This document shows, one piece after another, positions 8,004-16,949 of a DNA stretch of 64,000 nucleotides (its first letter is position 1; each line of letters opens with the position of its first letter). This DNA comes from Streptomyces flavofungini (GTDB taxonomy: Bacteria; Actinomycetota; Actinomycetes; Streptomycetales; Streptomycetaceae): NCBI RefSeq assembly GCF_014650815.1, contig NZ_BMVR01000012.1, positions 62,001 to 126,000 of the forward strand, in the 5' to 3' direction. The position numbers and the translations under genes are program-made. The notes below the pieces were generated by a model, which was given only the letters and a program-made list of their open reading frames with translations, had not been told where the DNA came from and did no database searches.

Positions 8004-9602
8004 CTACGCGGTGCCGGACACCCCGTCCACGACGAAGCTGGTGACCGACTCGGCCGGGACGGTGACCGTGGCGCGGCTGTCGGTGACCCGGACGGGATCG
8101 CGGCGTTCAAGTGCGCCGTCGGCGCTGGTCACGACCGGCGTCACGGTCGCGTTCGGGCTGACGGAGGCGAACTTCGACAGGTCCACCGTCACCGTGCGCT
8201 CCGAGCCGGTGGAGTTCACGTGGACGATCGTGGCGCCGTTGCCGTCCGCGTCGACCGCCGCCGCGCTGGAGTCGTTGTCCACCCTGATCAGGCGGTCGCC
8301 CGGACGGATGTGGTGGGTGAAGTTGCGGGCCGTGTCGAACTTGGTGTTGGTCCTGATGGGGCAGGTCTTCAGGGTGTCCTTGGCCGTGCAGTCGAAGGGG
8401 AGCTGGATGCTGCCCCAGTTGCCGCCCTTGGCGCTCTCACCGCCGGGCTTCATGTTGTTGTAGTCCTCGACGGGCTGCCAGAACACCCAGGCCGTGGGCT
8501 CCAGTTCGCGCAGGTCGTCGACGATGTGCTGGGCCAGGCCGAGGCCCGACTTCATGTCCTCGAAGTCCTGCCCGTCCGGGTCCCACTCCCCCTCGACCTC
8601 GCTCATCCACAGCGGCTTGCCCGCCGCCTTGGCCAGGTCGCGCACCGTGGTGCGGCCCCCGGTGCCGTACGTGTGGACGTTGAGCTGGTCGACCAGGCGT
8701 CGCACCTCGGCCGGGTAGGAGTTCCAGTTCTCCGCGAACTTGGCCGGGTTGGTCTCGTCCATCGCCGAGATCTTCGTGCGGCTCTTGGACTTCCGCAGGG
8801 CCGGGGCCAGCGAGCGGATGACCTGCTGCTGCAGGCCGGGACCCAGGTGTGCGCCCTCCTGACGGCCGCCGATGGGCTGCCCGTCGGGGCCGAGCTCGGT
8901 GCTCCAGTAGTCGGTGTTGGGTTCGTTGAAGGGGTCGAGCGTCTTCACCTTGATGCCGTGTGCCTTCTCCAGGCGCCGGGTCGCGCCCGTGAGGTACGCG
9001 GTGAAGTCGTCGATGGACTCCGTCTTGAGCTGGTCCTCGTTGGCGTCGAAGCCCCCGGAGACATAGCCGCTCTTCGTCATGAACCACGGGGGCGAATTGC
9101 TGAACGTCTCCCAATGGTCGATCTTCGACTTGATCCGGTCGACCCACCAGCGCTGGGGCTTGTCCGCGTCGTCCTTCCAGTGGGCGGGGTCGGCGGGGTC
9201 CCACCATTCGGTGTCCTCGCGGGTGGTGCCTTGGGGAGCCTGCCACCAGCCCTCGACCGCGCCTCCGGCCCGGAGGTAGTCCTTGACGTCGGGGGCGTTG
9301 CCGCCGCCGATGTTGTAGCGGGCGATGTTGAGGTTGAGCCCGCCTGCGCCGAACAGCAGCTCGGCGAGTTCGTTGCGGATCTCGTCGGGATAGCCCCCGG
9401 TGGCGTTGGCGAACCAGGCCAGGCTGGTGCCCCAGCCCTCGAACTTCTGCCGCGCGCTCGCGGGGTCGGGCTGGACAGTGACGGAGTCGGCGGCGCGTTC
9501 CGCCGCGGGTGACGGTGGGGCGGCGGCGAGTGCGGTGACCGCGGCCAGGGCGGTGACGCCGAGGACGGTCGGCAGCGGCCGCTTGCGGGTGCCGTGTGCC
9601 AT
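8004..9602 (-). CDS. Secreted GH30-family glycosidase, likely endo-beta-1,6-galactanase
   Basis: A 532-residue exported enzyme. The signal peptide covers about residues 1-33 (VLGVTALAAVTALAAAPPSPAAE). The start of the mature protein, FEGWGTSLAWFANATGGYPD and LNIARYNIGGGNAPD, is the pattern of GH30 beta-1,6-galactanases. The putative acid/base Glu is in LDPFNEPNTDYW and the nucleophile in LWMSEVEGEW. The last 90 residues form a beta domain typical of GH30. AAAGGGA precedes the ATG. It is the last gene of the LacI/ABC/GH42 locus, so it probably cleaves beta-1,6-galactan side chains of arabinogalactan. GH30 subfamilies differ in specificity, so the substrate is inferred. Confidence 0.82.
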   Translation of the reverse strand: MAHGTRKRPLPTVLGVTALAAVTALAAAPPSPAAERAADSVTVQPDPASARQKFEGWGTSLAWFANATGGYPDEIRNELAELLFGAGGLNLNIARYNIGGGNAPDVKDYLRAGGAVEGWWQAPQGTTREDTEWWDPADPAHWKDDADKPQRWWVDRIKSKIDHWETFSNSPPWFMTKSGYVSGGFDANEDQLKTESIDDFTAYLTGATRRLEKAHGIKVKTLDPFNEPNTDYWSTELGPDGQPIGGRQEGAHLGPGLQQQVIRSLAPALRKSKSRTKISAMDETNPAKFAENWNSYPAEVRRLVDQLNVHTYGTGGRTTVRDLAKAAGKPLWMSEVEGEWDPDGQDFEDMKSGLGLAQHIVDDLRELEPTAWVFWQPVEDYNNMKPGGESAKGGNWGSIQLPFDCTAKDTLKTCPIRTNTKFDTARNFTHHIRPGDRLIRVDNDSSAAAVDADGNGATIVHVNSTGSERTVTVDLSKFASVSPNATVTPVVTSADGALERRDPVRVTDSRATVTVPAESVTSFVVDGVSGTA

Positions 9603-9648
9603 CGTGATCCCTTTCTGGAGTTGTCACTTCGGGTGGTGCGCCGTGCTG

Positions 9649-11793
9649 TCAGGCGGCGGGCTCGCGCAGGACCGCGACTCCGCGTGGGGGCAGGGTGAGG
9701 TGGCGCCGCGGTACGTCTTCGTAGGTGCCGGGGCGTGCGTGGTCAGGGCTGCCGGTGAGTGCGTCCGCGGCACCGGTGGGTGTGTCTCCGTCGCCGGTGT
9801 GCGCGCCGCCGTCGCCGCCGGTGAGCAGGTCCCCGGCCAGGCCGGTCAGGGTCACCGCCTCATCGGTGCGGTTGACCAGGAACAGGTAGCGGTGGTCCCC
9901 GGCCCGGCGGACCGTGAGCTCGACCCGGCCGCGCGCGGCGGCGGGGAGTTCGCTGCGGACCTCGGCCGCGTCGAGCAGCCGGGGCAGCAGCCCGGCCAGC
10001 CCTTCCGCGCCCAGGCGGGTGCCGACATAGGCGGCCGACCCGCTCCCGGCGCGGCGGCGGGTCACCGCCGGGCGACCGGCGTGCGCACCCGAGCCGTAGT
10101 GCGCGAGGACCTCCACGGCGGGGTCGACGACGTCGACGCGGTCGGCCCACAGCGTGCCCGTGAGATCACCGGCCACGGACACGGCGTCCCCGTCCGGCAG
10201 CGGCCCGAACTCCTCGACCCGGATGCCCAGCAGATCCCGCAGCGCGCCCGGATAGCCCCCCAGCCACACGTGGTCGTTCTCGTCGACGATCCCGGAGAAG
10301 TACGTCGTGACCAGGTGGCCGCCGCCCTCCGCGTACCGGGTCAGCCGAGCGGCCAGCTCCCCGGGCACCACATGCAGGACGGGCGCGACGAGCAGCCGGT
10401 ACGGGGTGAGATCGGCGTCCGTCGTGACGACGTCGGCGCGTATCCCGAGCGTGAGCAGCGCGGAGTACCAGTCGAGCGCCTCCTGACGGTAGTCGAGGAG
10501 GGACGTGGGGTGGGAGTCCTGCTCGCTGGCCCACCACGACTCCCAGTCGAAGAGGATCGCGACGGCGGCCGGTTCGCGCCCGGAACCGGCGATCGGCGCC
10601 AAGTCGCGCAGGGTGCGGCCGAGTTCGGTCACGGCGCGGAAGACCTCGCTGTCCTCCCCCGCGTGCGGGACCATCGCCGAGTGGTACTTCTCGGCTCCGG
10701 CGGCCGACTGGCGCCACTGGAAGAAGCAGATGCCGTCGGCACCGTGGGCGACGTGCAGCAGCGAGTCGCGGGCGAGGTCGCCGGGGCGCTTGGCCACGTT
10801 GACCGGCTGCCAGTTGACGGCGCTGGTGGAGTGCTCCATCACGTACCAGGGGTGGCCGCCGGCGACACCGCTGATGAGGTTGGCGGAGAACGACAGCTCG
10901 TCGCGGTCCTGCGGGCCCGGGTGGACGTAGTGGTCGTTGGAGACGAAGTCGACCTCGCCCGCCCAGTCAGCGTAGTTCATGCCCTTGGTGCCGCCCATCA
11001 CCATGAAGTTGCTGGTGACCGGGGTTTCCGGGGTGAGGCGGCGCAGCAGGTCCCGCTCGGCGCACAGGTAGTCCTTCAGCGCGTCCGACGAGAAGCGCTT
11101 GAAGTCGAGCTGCTGCGTCGGGTTGGGGTGGGAGGCGGCGAGGCGGGGCGGCAGGATCTGGTCCCAGTCGCTGTAGCGCTGCGACCAGAAGGCCGTGCCC
11201 CAGGCGTGGTTGAGCCGGTCGAGGCTGTCGTACCGATCGCGCAGCCAGGCCCGGAAGGCGCGGGCGGCGTCGTCGGAGTAGTCGTAGATGTTGTGGCAGC
11301 CCAGTTCGTTGTTGACGTGCCAGGCCGCCAGGGCGGGGTGGCCCGCGTACTGCTTCGCCATGGCGGAGACCAGGCGGAGCGCGTACTCACGGAACACCGG
11401 CGACGTGGGCCGCCAGTGCTGCCGCGCCCCGGGCCAGACCGTCGCGCCGGCGGCCGTGACCGGCAGGATCTCCGGGTGCGCCGTGGTGAGCCAGGGCGGC
11501 GGTGACGCGGTGGCGGTGGCGAGGTCGACGGCGATGCCGTGGCCGTGCAGGAGGTCCATCAGCTCGTCGAGCCAGGCGAAGTCCCAGACGCCGTCCTCGG
11601 GTTGGATGCGCGCCCAGGAGAAGATCCCCAGGGAGATGATGTTGACTCCGGCCCGGCGCATCAGCCGGACGTCGTCCTGCCACACCTCCCGGGGCCACTG
11701 CTCGGGGTTGTAGTCGGCGCCGTAGGCGAGCCGGGCGCGGGGGCCGCCGTCCGGTCCGGGCAGCAGGCGGGGCAAGGTGGTGCGACGGGTCAT
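9649..11793 (-). CDS. GH42 beta-galactosidase
   Basis: A 714-residue beta-galactosidase without a signal peptide, so it is probably intracellular and acts on imported galacto-oligosaccharides. The barrel begins with YGADYNPEQWPREVWQDD. The acid/base Glu is in AWHVNNELGCHN and the nucleophile Glu in YVMEHSTSAVNWQ. A trimerisation (A4 beta-galactosidase middle) domain around ILFDWESWWA and a C-terminal beta domain follow. The ATG at 11793 gives MTRRTTLP; an upstream in-frame ATG at 11832 has no better support. The gene lies between the sugar-binding protein and the GH30 gene of the same operon. Confidence 0.92.
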   Translation of the reverse strand: MTRRTTLPRLLPGPDGGPRARLAYGADYNPEQWPREVWQDDVRLMRRAGVNIISLGIFSWARIQPEDGVWDFAWLDELMDLLHGHGIAVDLATATASPPPWLTTAHPEILPVTAAGATVWPGARQHWRPTSPVFREYALRLVSAMAKQYAGHPALAAWHVNNELGCHNIYDYSDDAARAFRAWLRDRYDSLDRLNHAWGTAFWSQRYSDWDQILPPRLAASHPNPTQQLDFKRFSSDALKDYLCAERDLLRRLTPETPVTSNFMVMGGTKGMNYADWAGEVDFVSNDHYVHPGPQDRDELSFSANLISGVAGGHPWYVMEHSTSAVNWQPVNVAKRPGDLARDSLLHVAHGADGICFFQWRQSAAGAEKYHSAMVPHAGEDSEVFRAVTELGRTLRDLAPIAGSGREPAAVAILFDWESWWASEQDSHPTSLLDYRQEALDWYSALLTLGIRADVVTTDADLTPYRLLVAPVLHVVPGELAARLTRYAEGGGHLVTTYFSGIVDENDHVWLGGYPGALRDLLGIRVEEFGPLPDGDAVSVAGDLTGTLWADRVDVVDPAVEVLAHYGSGAHAGRPAVTRRRAGSGSAAYVGTRLGAEGLAGLLPRLLDAAEVRSELPAAARGRVELTVRRAGDHRYLFLVNRTDEAVTLTGLAGDLLTGGDGGAHTGDGDTPTGAADALTGSPDHARPGTYEDVPRRHLTLPPRGVAVLREPAA

Positions 11794-11875
11794 CGTCACT
11801 CTCGTCTTTCCAGGCGTGGGGGCGTGCGGCATGCGCGGGGGCGTCGAGCACGCGCGGGGGCGTCGGGCGGCCGGA

Positions 11876-13219
11876 TCACTCGTGGACGGTGAACCCCTGC
11901 TGCTTCCCGTACTCCGCCGACTTCCGCTGCCACGACTTCAGCCCGTCGGCCAGCGACGTGTCCGACACGTACGCCTTGCCCGCCGTGTCGTTGAAGACGG
12001 AGTTGGAGTACACCTGGAACGGCAGGTACTTCCAGTCGGCCGGGACGCGCGCCGCCGACTCGGCGAAGACCTGGTTGGCCTTCTGGCCGCCGAAGTAGGG
12101 GAACTTGGTCTGCTGGAACTTGTCCGACGTCAGATCGGTGTTGGTCGCGGGGAAGGCGCCGTCCTTGATACGGGTCTGGACCCCGGCGCCGTGGTTGGCG
12201 TACTCGATGAAGGCGTACGCGAGCTCCTTGTTCCTGCTGGCCGTGGGCAGGGCCAGGGAGCTGCCGCCGTTCTCCGCGCTGGCCTTGCCGCCCTTCGTCC
12301 ACTGCGGCAGCGGGGCCACGCGCCAGTCCCCCGCGCCGGACTTCACGCCGGAGGCGAGGTTCGCGGGCATCCAGGCCCCGATGGCCAGGGTCGCGATGGT
12401 GCCCTTGGCCATGCCCTGGTACCACTCGTCGCTCCAGGACGTGATGGGCGCCAGGAGCTTGTCGTCGATCAGCTTCTGCCAGGTGCCGGTGTAGGCGGCG
12501 GCGCCCTTGTCCTTGAAGTCGATGCCGACGGCGGTCTTGTTCTTCACGTCGAAGGGCCGCGCACCCGCCTGCCACAGCAGGCTGGTGGTCAGGCCCGCGT
12601 CGCCGGTGTCGTTGGTGATGTACACCTTGGGGTCGGCCTTGTGCAGGGCACGGGCGGCGTCGACGTACTCGTCCCAGGTGGTGGGCACGGCGATCTTGTG
12701 CTTGTCGAAGAGCTTCTTGTTGTAGAACAGCGCCATCGGCCCGGAGTCCATCGGCAGCGCGTACGTCTTGTCGCCGCCCTGACTGACGGCGCTCCAGGGG
12801 CCACGCGAGTAGCTGCTCGCGAGCTCGTCCGCGCCGAATCCCGACAGGTCGGTGACCGACTCCTTCAGGGCGAACTGGCCGAGGGCGTAGTACTCGATCT
12901 GCGCGACGTCGGGGACGCCCTTGCCCGCGGACATGGCGTTCTGCAGGGCGGTGTACTGCTTGTCGTTGGTGCCCGCGTTGACGAGGTCGACCTCGACGCC
13001 CGGGTGCTTCTCCTCGAAGTCCTCGGCGACCTTCTTCAGGGTGGGTTCCCAGGCCCACACCGTGATCTTTCCGCCCTTCTTCAGGGCCGCGTCGATGTCC
13101 TTTCCGGAGACGTTCTCAGGGCTGTCGCCGTCGTCGGAGGAGCCGCAGGCGGCCGCTCCCAGGGTCAGTGCGCAGACGAGGGCGAGACCGCGCAGGGCAC
13201 GGCGGGTGTTCAACGACAT
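11876..13219 (-). CDS. Sugar ABC transporter substrate-binding lipoprotein
   Basis: A 447-residue family-1 extracellular solute-binding protein. The signal peptide ends in the lipobox AAAC (residues 22-25), followed by a flexible GSSDDGDSPE linker. Typical features are KKGGKITVWAWEPTLKK, EEKHPGVEVDLVNAG and the C-terminal SWQRKSAEYGKQQGF. It should deliver oligosaccharides to the two permeases encoded just upstream. No ATPase is encoded here; Streptomyces sugar importers of this class commonly share the MsiK ATPase. The neighbouring GH42 and GH30 enzymes suggest a galacto-oligosaccharide ligand. Confidence 0.92.
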   Translation of the reverse strand: MSLNTRRALRGLALVCALTLGAAACGSSDDGDSPENVSGKDIDAALKKGGKITVWAWEPTLKKVAEDFEEKHPGVEVDLVNAGTNDKQYTALQNAMSAGKGVPDVAQIEYYALGQFALKESVTDLSGFGADELASSYSRGPWSAVSQGGDKTYALPMDSGPMALFYNKKLFDKHKIAVPTTWDEYVDAARALHKADPKVYITNDTGDAGLTTSLLWQAGARPFDVKNKTAVGIDFKDKGAAAYTGTWQKLIDDKLLAPITSWSDEWYQGMAKGTIATLAIGAWMPANLASGVKSGAGDWRVAPLPQWTKGGKASAENGGSSLALPTASRNKELAYAFIEYANHGAGVQTRIKDGAFPATNTDLTSDKFQQTKFPYFGGQKANQVFAESAARVPADWKYLPFQVYSNSVFNDTAGKAYVSDTSLADGLKSWQRKSAEYGKQQGFTVHE

Positions 13220-13345
13220 GGGCGTGCTTCCCCTTAGCTGGGCGTGCGGATCGATGGGCGGGAGCGGCCCGGGGGCGGAGTGCGCGAGGGCCGGAGTGGG
13301 TGGGGTGCCGAGTGAGCGGAGCCGGGATCGGGCGCGTGGAGAGGG

Positions 13346-14296
13346 CTACTCCTTGACGCTTCCGGCGGAGAGGCCCGACTGCCAGAACTTCTGGAGCAGC
13401 AGGAACGCCGCGATGAGCGGCAGGATGGTGATGAGCGACCCGGTGATCACCAGGTGGAAGACGGGCTGGCCGCCCGCCGTCGAGGCCTGGGCGTTCCAGC
13501 TGTTGAGGCCCAGGGTCAGGGGATACCAGTCGGGATCCTTGATCATGATCAGCGGCAGGAAGTAGTTGTTCCAGGTCTGCACCATCGTGAACAGCAGGAC
13601 GGTGACCATGCCGGGCGCGAGCAGCGGCAGACACACCTGGAAGAAGGTGCGCAGCTCCCCGGCGCCGTCCACGCGGGCGGCCTCCATCAGCTCGGCGGGG
13701 ATCGCCTCGGTGGCGAAGACCCACATGAGGTAGAGGCCGAAGGGCGAGATGAGGGAGGGGATGATGACGGCCCAGGGGGTGTTGGTCAGGCCCATCTCGC
13801 CGAACATCAGGAAGGTGGGGACCGCGAGGGCGGTGCCGGGCACGGCGACCGCCCCGATGACCACGGCGAAGACGACGCGCTTGCCGGGGAAGTCGAACTT
13901 GGCGAGTGCGTAGCCGCCGAGGACTGCGAGAACGGTGGCGCCGCCGGCGCCGAGGACGACGTACAACAGGGTGTTCAGGAGCCAGCGGGTGAAGACGCCG
14001 TCGTTGTACGTGAAGGTCGCGCTGATGTTGTCCCAGAGGGCGAAGTCGCCGCCGAACCAGAGGCCGAACGAATCGGCCAGGCCCTCCTGGGACTTGGTGG
14101 CGCTGATGACCAGCCACAGCAGCGGCACCAGGGTGTAGAGCACGACCAGGCCCGTGAGCAGGGTCAGAGGAACGCTGCGGCGGGGGCGGGCGAGGCTGTG
14201 CCGCTGCCGCCGGGGGGTGCGCAGACGGGGCGGCGGTGCGTGCCTCGGGCCGGTGGCGCGAGTGGTCCTGGCGACGGTCCGGGTGGGGGTGGCCAT
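13346..14296 (-). CDS. Sugar ABC transporter permease, MalG type
   Basis: A 316-residue membrane protein with six hydrophobic segments after a basic 45-residue N-terminus. The EAA loop, AARVDGAGELRTFFQVCLPL followed by LAPG, is where the ATPase docks. It starts 3 bases after the stop of the partner permease gene, so the two are translated together. The 126 bases between it and the binding-protein gene show no terminator. Confidence 0.92.
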   Translation of the reverse strand: MATPTRTVARTTRATGPRHAPPPRLRTPRRQRHSLARPRRSVPLTLLTGLVVLYTLVPLLWLVISATKSQEGLADSFGLWFGGDFALWDNISATFTYNDGVFTRWLLNTLLYVVLGAGGATVLAVLGGYALAKFDFPGKRVVFAVVIGAVAVPGTALAVPTFLMFGEMGLTNTPWAVIIPSLISPFGLYLMWVFATEAIPAELMEAARVDGAGELRTFFQVCLPLLAPGMVTVLLFTMVQTWNNYFLPLIMIKDPDWYPLTLGLNSWNAQASTAGGQPVFHLVITGSLITILPLIAAFLLLQKFWQSGLSAGSVKE

Positions 14297-14299
14297 GGG

Positions 14300-15220
14300 T
14301 CACGCTCCCTTGCGCATGCCGCGGAGCTGGACGACATAGGCGATGACCATGGTGATCAGGCCCATGATGATCGCGACGGTCGCGGAGTAGTTCTGCTGCT
14401 GTCCGTTGAACGACAGTGAGTAGGTGTAGAGGTTGGGGGTGTACGAGGTGGTGATGGCGTTGGGCGCCAGGTCCTGCAGGATGCTCGGCTCGTTGAAGAG
14501 CTGGAAGCTGCCGATGATCGAGAAGATCGTGGCGATGACCAACGCACCCCGGATCGCGGGGAGTTTGATGGCCGTGATGACGCGCAGCTGGGAGGCGCCG
14601 TCGATCTCCGCGGCCTCGTACAGGGAGTGCGGGATCACGCGCAGCGCGGCGTAGAAGATCAGCATGTTGTAGCCGACGAACTCCCAGGTGACGATGTTGC
14701 CGATGGACGCGAGCACGAGGTCCGGCGACAGCGGGTCCGGCAGCTCGGCGCCGAAGGCGTCGTTCACGTCGCCGACCAGGCCGAACCGGGTGCCGTACAG
14801 GAAGCCCCACATGAGGGTGGCGACAACGGCGGGCACGGCGTACGGCAGGAAGATCGATATCCGGAAGAAGCTCTTGCCGTACAGCCTGCCGCTGTCCAGG
14901 GCCAGCGCCACGAGCAGCGCGATCCCCAGCATGATCGGCACCTGGACGGCGAGGAACAGTGTCACCCGCCCGAGCCCCTCCCAGAACTCGGGGTCGTCCA
15001 GGGCCCGTTGGTAGTTGTCCAGGCCCACGAAGGTGGTGCCGCCGATCAGCCGGTCCTGGAAGAGGCTGAGGTAGATCGAGTAGGCGATGGGGGCCAGGAA
15101 GACCAGGGCGAAGACCAGCGCGAACGGGGCGACGAACCCCCAGCCCGCCCAGGAGCGCCGCGACCGTCGCGGGGGTGGTGGGCCCGCGCGTCCGACGGCG
15201 GCGGATTGCAGTGTTGCCAT
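14300..15220 (-). CDS. Sugar ABC transporter permease, MalF type
   Basis: A 306-residue membrane permease, first gene of the operon. The first transmembrane segment is FVAPFALVFALVFLAPIAYS; the EAA loop is YEAAEIDGASQLRVITAIKL. It forms the channel with the MalG-type partner encoded next. The gene faces the twin palindromic operators (15267-15286 and 15315-15330), which lie between it and the divergent LacI gene, so repression by LacI is likely. Confidence 0.93.
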   Translation of the reverse strand: MATLQSAAVGRAGPPPPRRSRRSWAGWGFVAPFALVFALVFLAPIAYSIYLSLFQDRLIGGTTFVGLDNYQRALDDPEFWEGLGRVTLFLAVQVPIMLGIALLVALALDSGRLYGKSFFRISIFLPYAVPAVVATLMWGFLYGTRFGLVGDVNDAFGAELPDPLSPDLVLASIGNIVTWEFVGYNMLIFYAALRVIPHSLYEAAEIDGASQLRVITAIKLPAIRGALVIATIFSIIGSFQLFNEPSILQDLAPNAITTSYTPNLYTYSLSFNGQQQNYSATVAIIMGLITMVIAYVVQLRGMRKGA

Positions 15221-15266
15221 GGCTGTCCCCTCGTACTCGCCTCGCGCCCGACAGGGACGCGCCTTG

Positions 15267-15286
15267 CGATGTTTACGTAAACATCG
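15267..15286. promoter_or_regulatory. LacI-family operator O1 (perfect 20-bp palindrome)
   Basis: CGATGTTTACGTAAACATCG is perfectly self-complementary, with the central CG typical of LacI/GalR operators. It lies 47 bases upstream of the MalF-type permease start. A second copy of the core GTTTACGTAAAC is centred 46 bases away. Confidence 0.8.
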
Positions 15287-15314
15287 ATGGCCGGAAAGGG
15301 CCGCTGGTCGTGTT

Positions 15315-15330
15315 ATGTTTACGTAAACAT
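15315..15330. promoter_or_regulatory. LacI-family operator O2 (perfect 16-bp palindrome)
   Basis: ATGTTTACGTAAACAT shares its 16 bases with the core of the 20-bp palindrome at 15267. It lies on the side of the LacI gene and probably serves autoregulation. The 46-base centre-to-centre distance could let one tetramer or two dimers close the divergent promoters together. Confidence 0.8.
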
Positions 15331-15414
15331 TGAGTGGGAGATGTCTACACTGCGCCGCAACGGAGGGTCAAGGGGCTGCGCGAGAACTCGAGTGGCGTGC
15401 GGGGAAGGGTGCAA

Positions 15415-16494
15415 GTGACAACCAGCGGAACACCTACGGGCGGGCGTCGGACGCCGGGCCGTCAGGGCGGGGCGCCCCGCCGCAAGCAGGGCGCTTCCAT
15501 GATGGACGTGGCCCGGCTCGCCGGTGTCTCCGGGCAGACCGTCTCCCGGGTCTCGAACGGCTTCCCCGGCGTCACCGAGGAGACCCGCGCCCGGGTCCTG
15601 GAGGCGATGACGGAGCTGGGCTACCGCCCCAACAGCGCCGCGCGGGCCATGCGGCGCGGCGAGTTCCGCACCATCGGCGTCGTCACCTTCACGCTGTCGA
15701 CCACGGGAAACGTCCACACGCTCGACGCGATCGCGCGCTCGGCGGCGCAGGAGGGGTACGCGGTCACGCTGCTGCCCGTCGCCGTCCCCACGCAGGACGA
15801 GGTGCGCGGTGCCTTCTCCCGCCTCGGCGAGCTCGCCGTGGACGCGATCATCGCCATCATGGAGGTGCACCTCCTGGACGCGTCGTCCCTCGTCCCGCCG
15901 CCCAACGTGCGGGTCGTCGTGGCCGATTCTCACGCCGGCGACCGCTACAGCGTGGTCGACACCGACCAGGCGGGCGGCGCCCGGACCGCGGTGGACCATC
16001 TGCTCGGCCTGGGCCATCGGACGGTGTGGCATGTGGCCGGACCCGCCGAGTCGTTCGCCGCACAGGGCCGGGAAGGCGCCTGGCGGGCGACCCTTGAGGC
16101 GGCGGGCCGCGAGGCCCCGACCACCTTGCGCGGGGACTGGACCGCCGCATCGGGCTACCGGGCCGGGCTCCTCCTGGCCGAACAGCCTGACTGCACCGCC
16201 GTGTTCGCCGCCAACGACCAGATGGCCCTCGGCGTGATGCGCGCGCTGCACGAGAAGGGGCGCGCGATCCCCGGGGACGTCAGCGTCATCGGCTTCGACG
16301 ACATCCCCGACGCCTCCTCCTTCTTCCCGCCCCTGACCACCATCCACCAGGACTTCGACCAGGTGGGCCAGTTGCTCGTGGAGAGCGCGCTGCGGCAGAT
16401 CCGCACGGGGTCCGGTGAGCAGGGCACGACGCTGGTGCCCACGCACCTCGTGGTGCGGGAGAGCACGGCGGCTCCGGCTGCGGGGCGCCGCTGA
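15415..16494 (+). CDS. LacI family transcriptional regulator of the galactan locus
   Basis: A 359-residue repressor. A 25-residue basic tail precedes the HTH (MMDVARLAGVSGQTVSRVSN); the periplasmic-binding-like sensor domain follows, with the effector region VFAANDQMALGVMRALHEKG and VIGFDDIPDASSFFPPLTT. The GTG at 15415 is chosen because GGGAAGGG lies 5 bases before it; an upstream in-frame ATG at 15334 would overlap operator O2. It is divergent from the ABC/GH42/GH30 operon, with two palindromic operators between. The inducer is probably galactose or a galacto-oligosaccharide, by context. Confidence 0.93.
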   Translation: MTTSGTPTGGRRTPGRQGGAPRRKQGASMMDVARLAGVSGQTVSRVSNGFPGVTEETRARVLEAMTELGYRPNSAARAMRRGEFRTIGVVTFTLSTTGNVHTLDAIARSAAQEGYAVTLLPVAVPTQDEVRGAFSRLGELAVDAIIAIMEVHLLDASSLVPPPNVRVVVADSHAGDRYSVVDTDQAGGARTAVDHLLGLGHRTVWHVAGPAESFAAQGREGAWRATLEAAGREAPTTLRGDWTAASGYRAGLLLAEQPDCTAVFAANDQMALGVMRALHEKGRAIPGDVSVIGFDDIPDASSFFPPLTTIHQDFDQVGQLLVESALRQIRTGSGEQGTTLVPTHLVVRESTAAPAAGRR

Positions 16495-16949
16495 CGGGGG
16501 CGGCGCGCTCGACCACGGGAAGGGAGCGCGCGTGAAGGCGGGTGTCCCGGAGCGGGGTCGGCCTGTTCAGCGCCGCGTGAGCCGTGTCTGCCGCTCGCGC
16601 CTGGGAGGCACGCGCGCGTAGGCGTGGGGGAACACTACGCGCGCGTGCCGGTCGAGGGTGTCGCCAACTGCGGGTCGCCTACTGCTCGTTGGGGGCGCGG
16701 CACGGGCGCCACGGCATCGACCCTGCCCGTCAGGGTGGCGCGGGCGGGGCCGGGGCGGGATGGACTTTCGCGTACGGCTCCATGGACTCTCGTACGTCCG
16801 GGCGGCGTTCGTTCAGCGCCCGGTTCGCCGAACCCGAGCGATTCACCGAACCGAACGAGAGGACGTCCGCGAAAAAGTGTTGTCTCAGGGTGCCCAGCCG
16901 CTCTCCTATACGCCGGACAGACCGGCGATCAGCACAGAGCGGAGCAGAC
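16495..16949. other. Intergenic region
   Basis: 455 bases without a supported gene. The only clear element is a perfect inverted repeat GGTTCG-C-CGAACC at 16822-16834, followed by related half-sites (CACCGAACCGAACG) around 16844-16857, which could be a regulator site for the CAP-domain gene. No strong promoter or terminator is evident. Confidence 0.5.
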
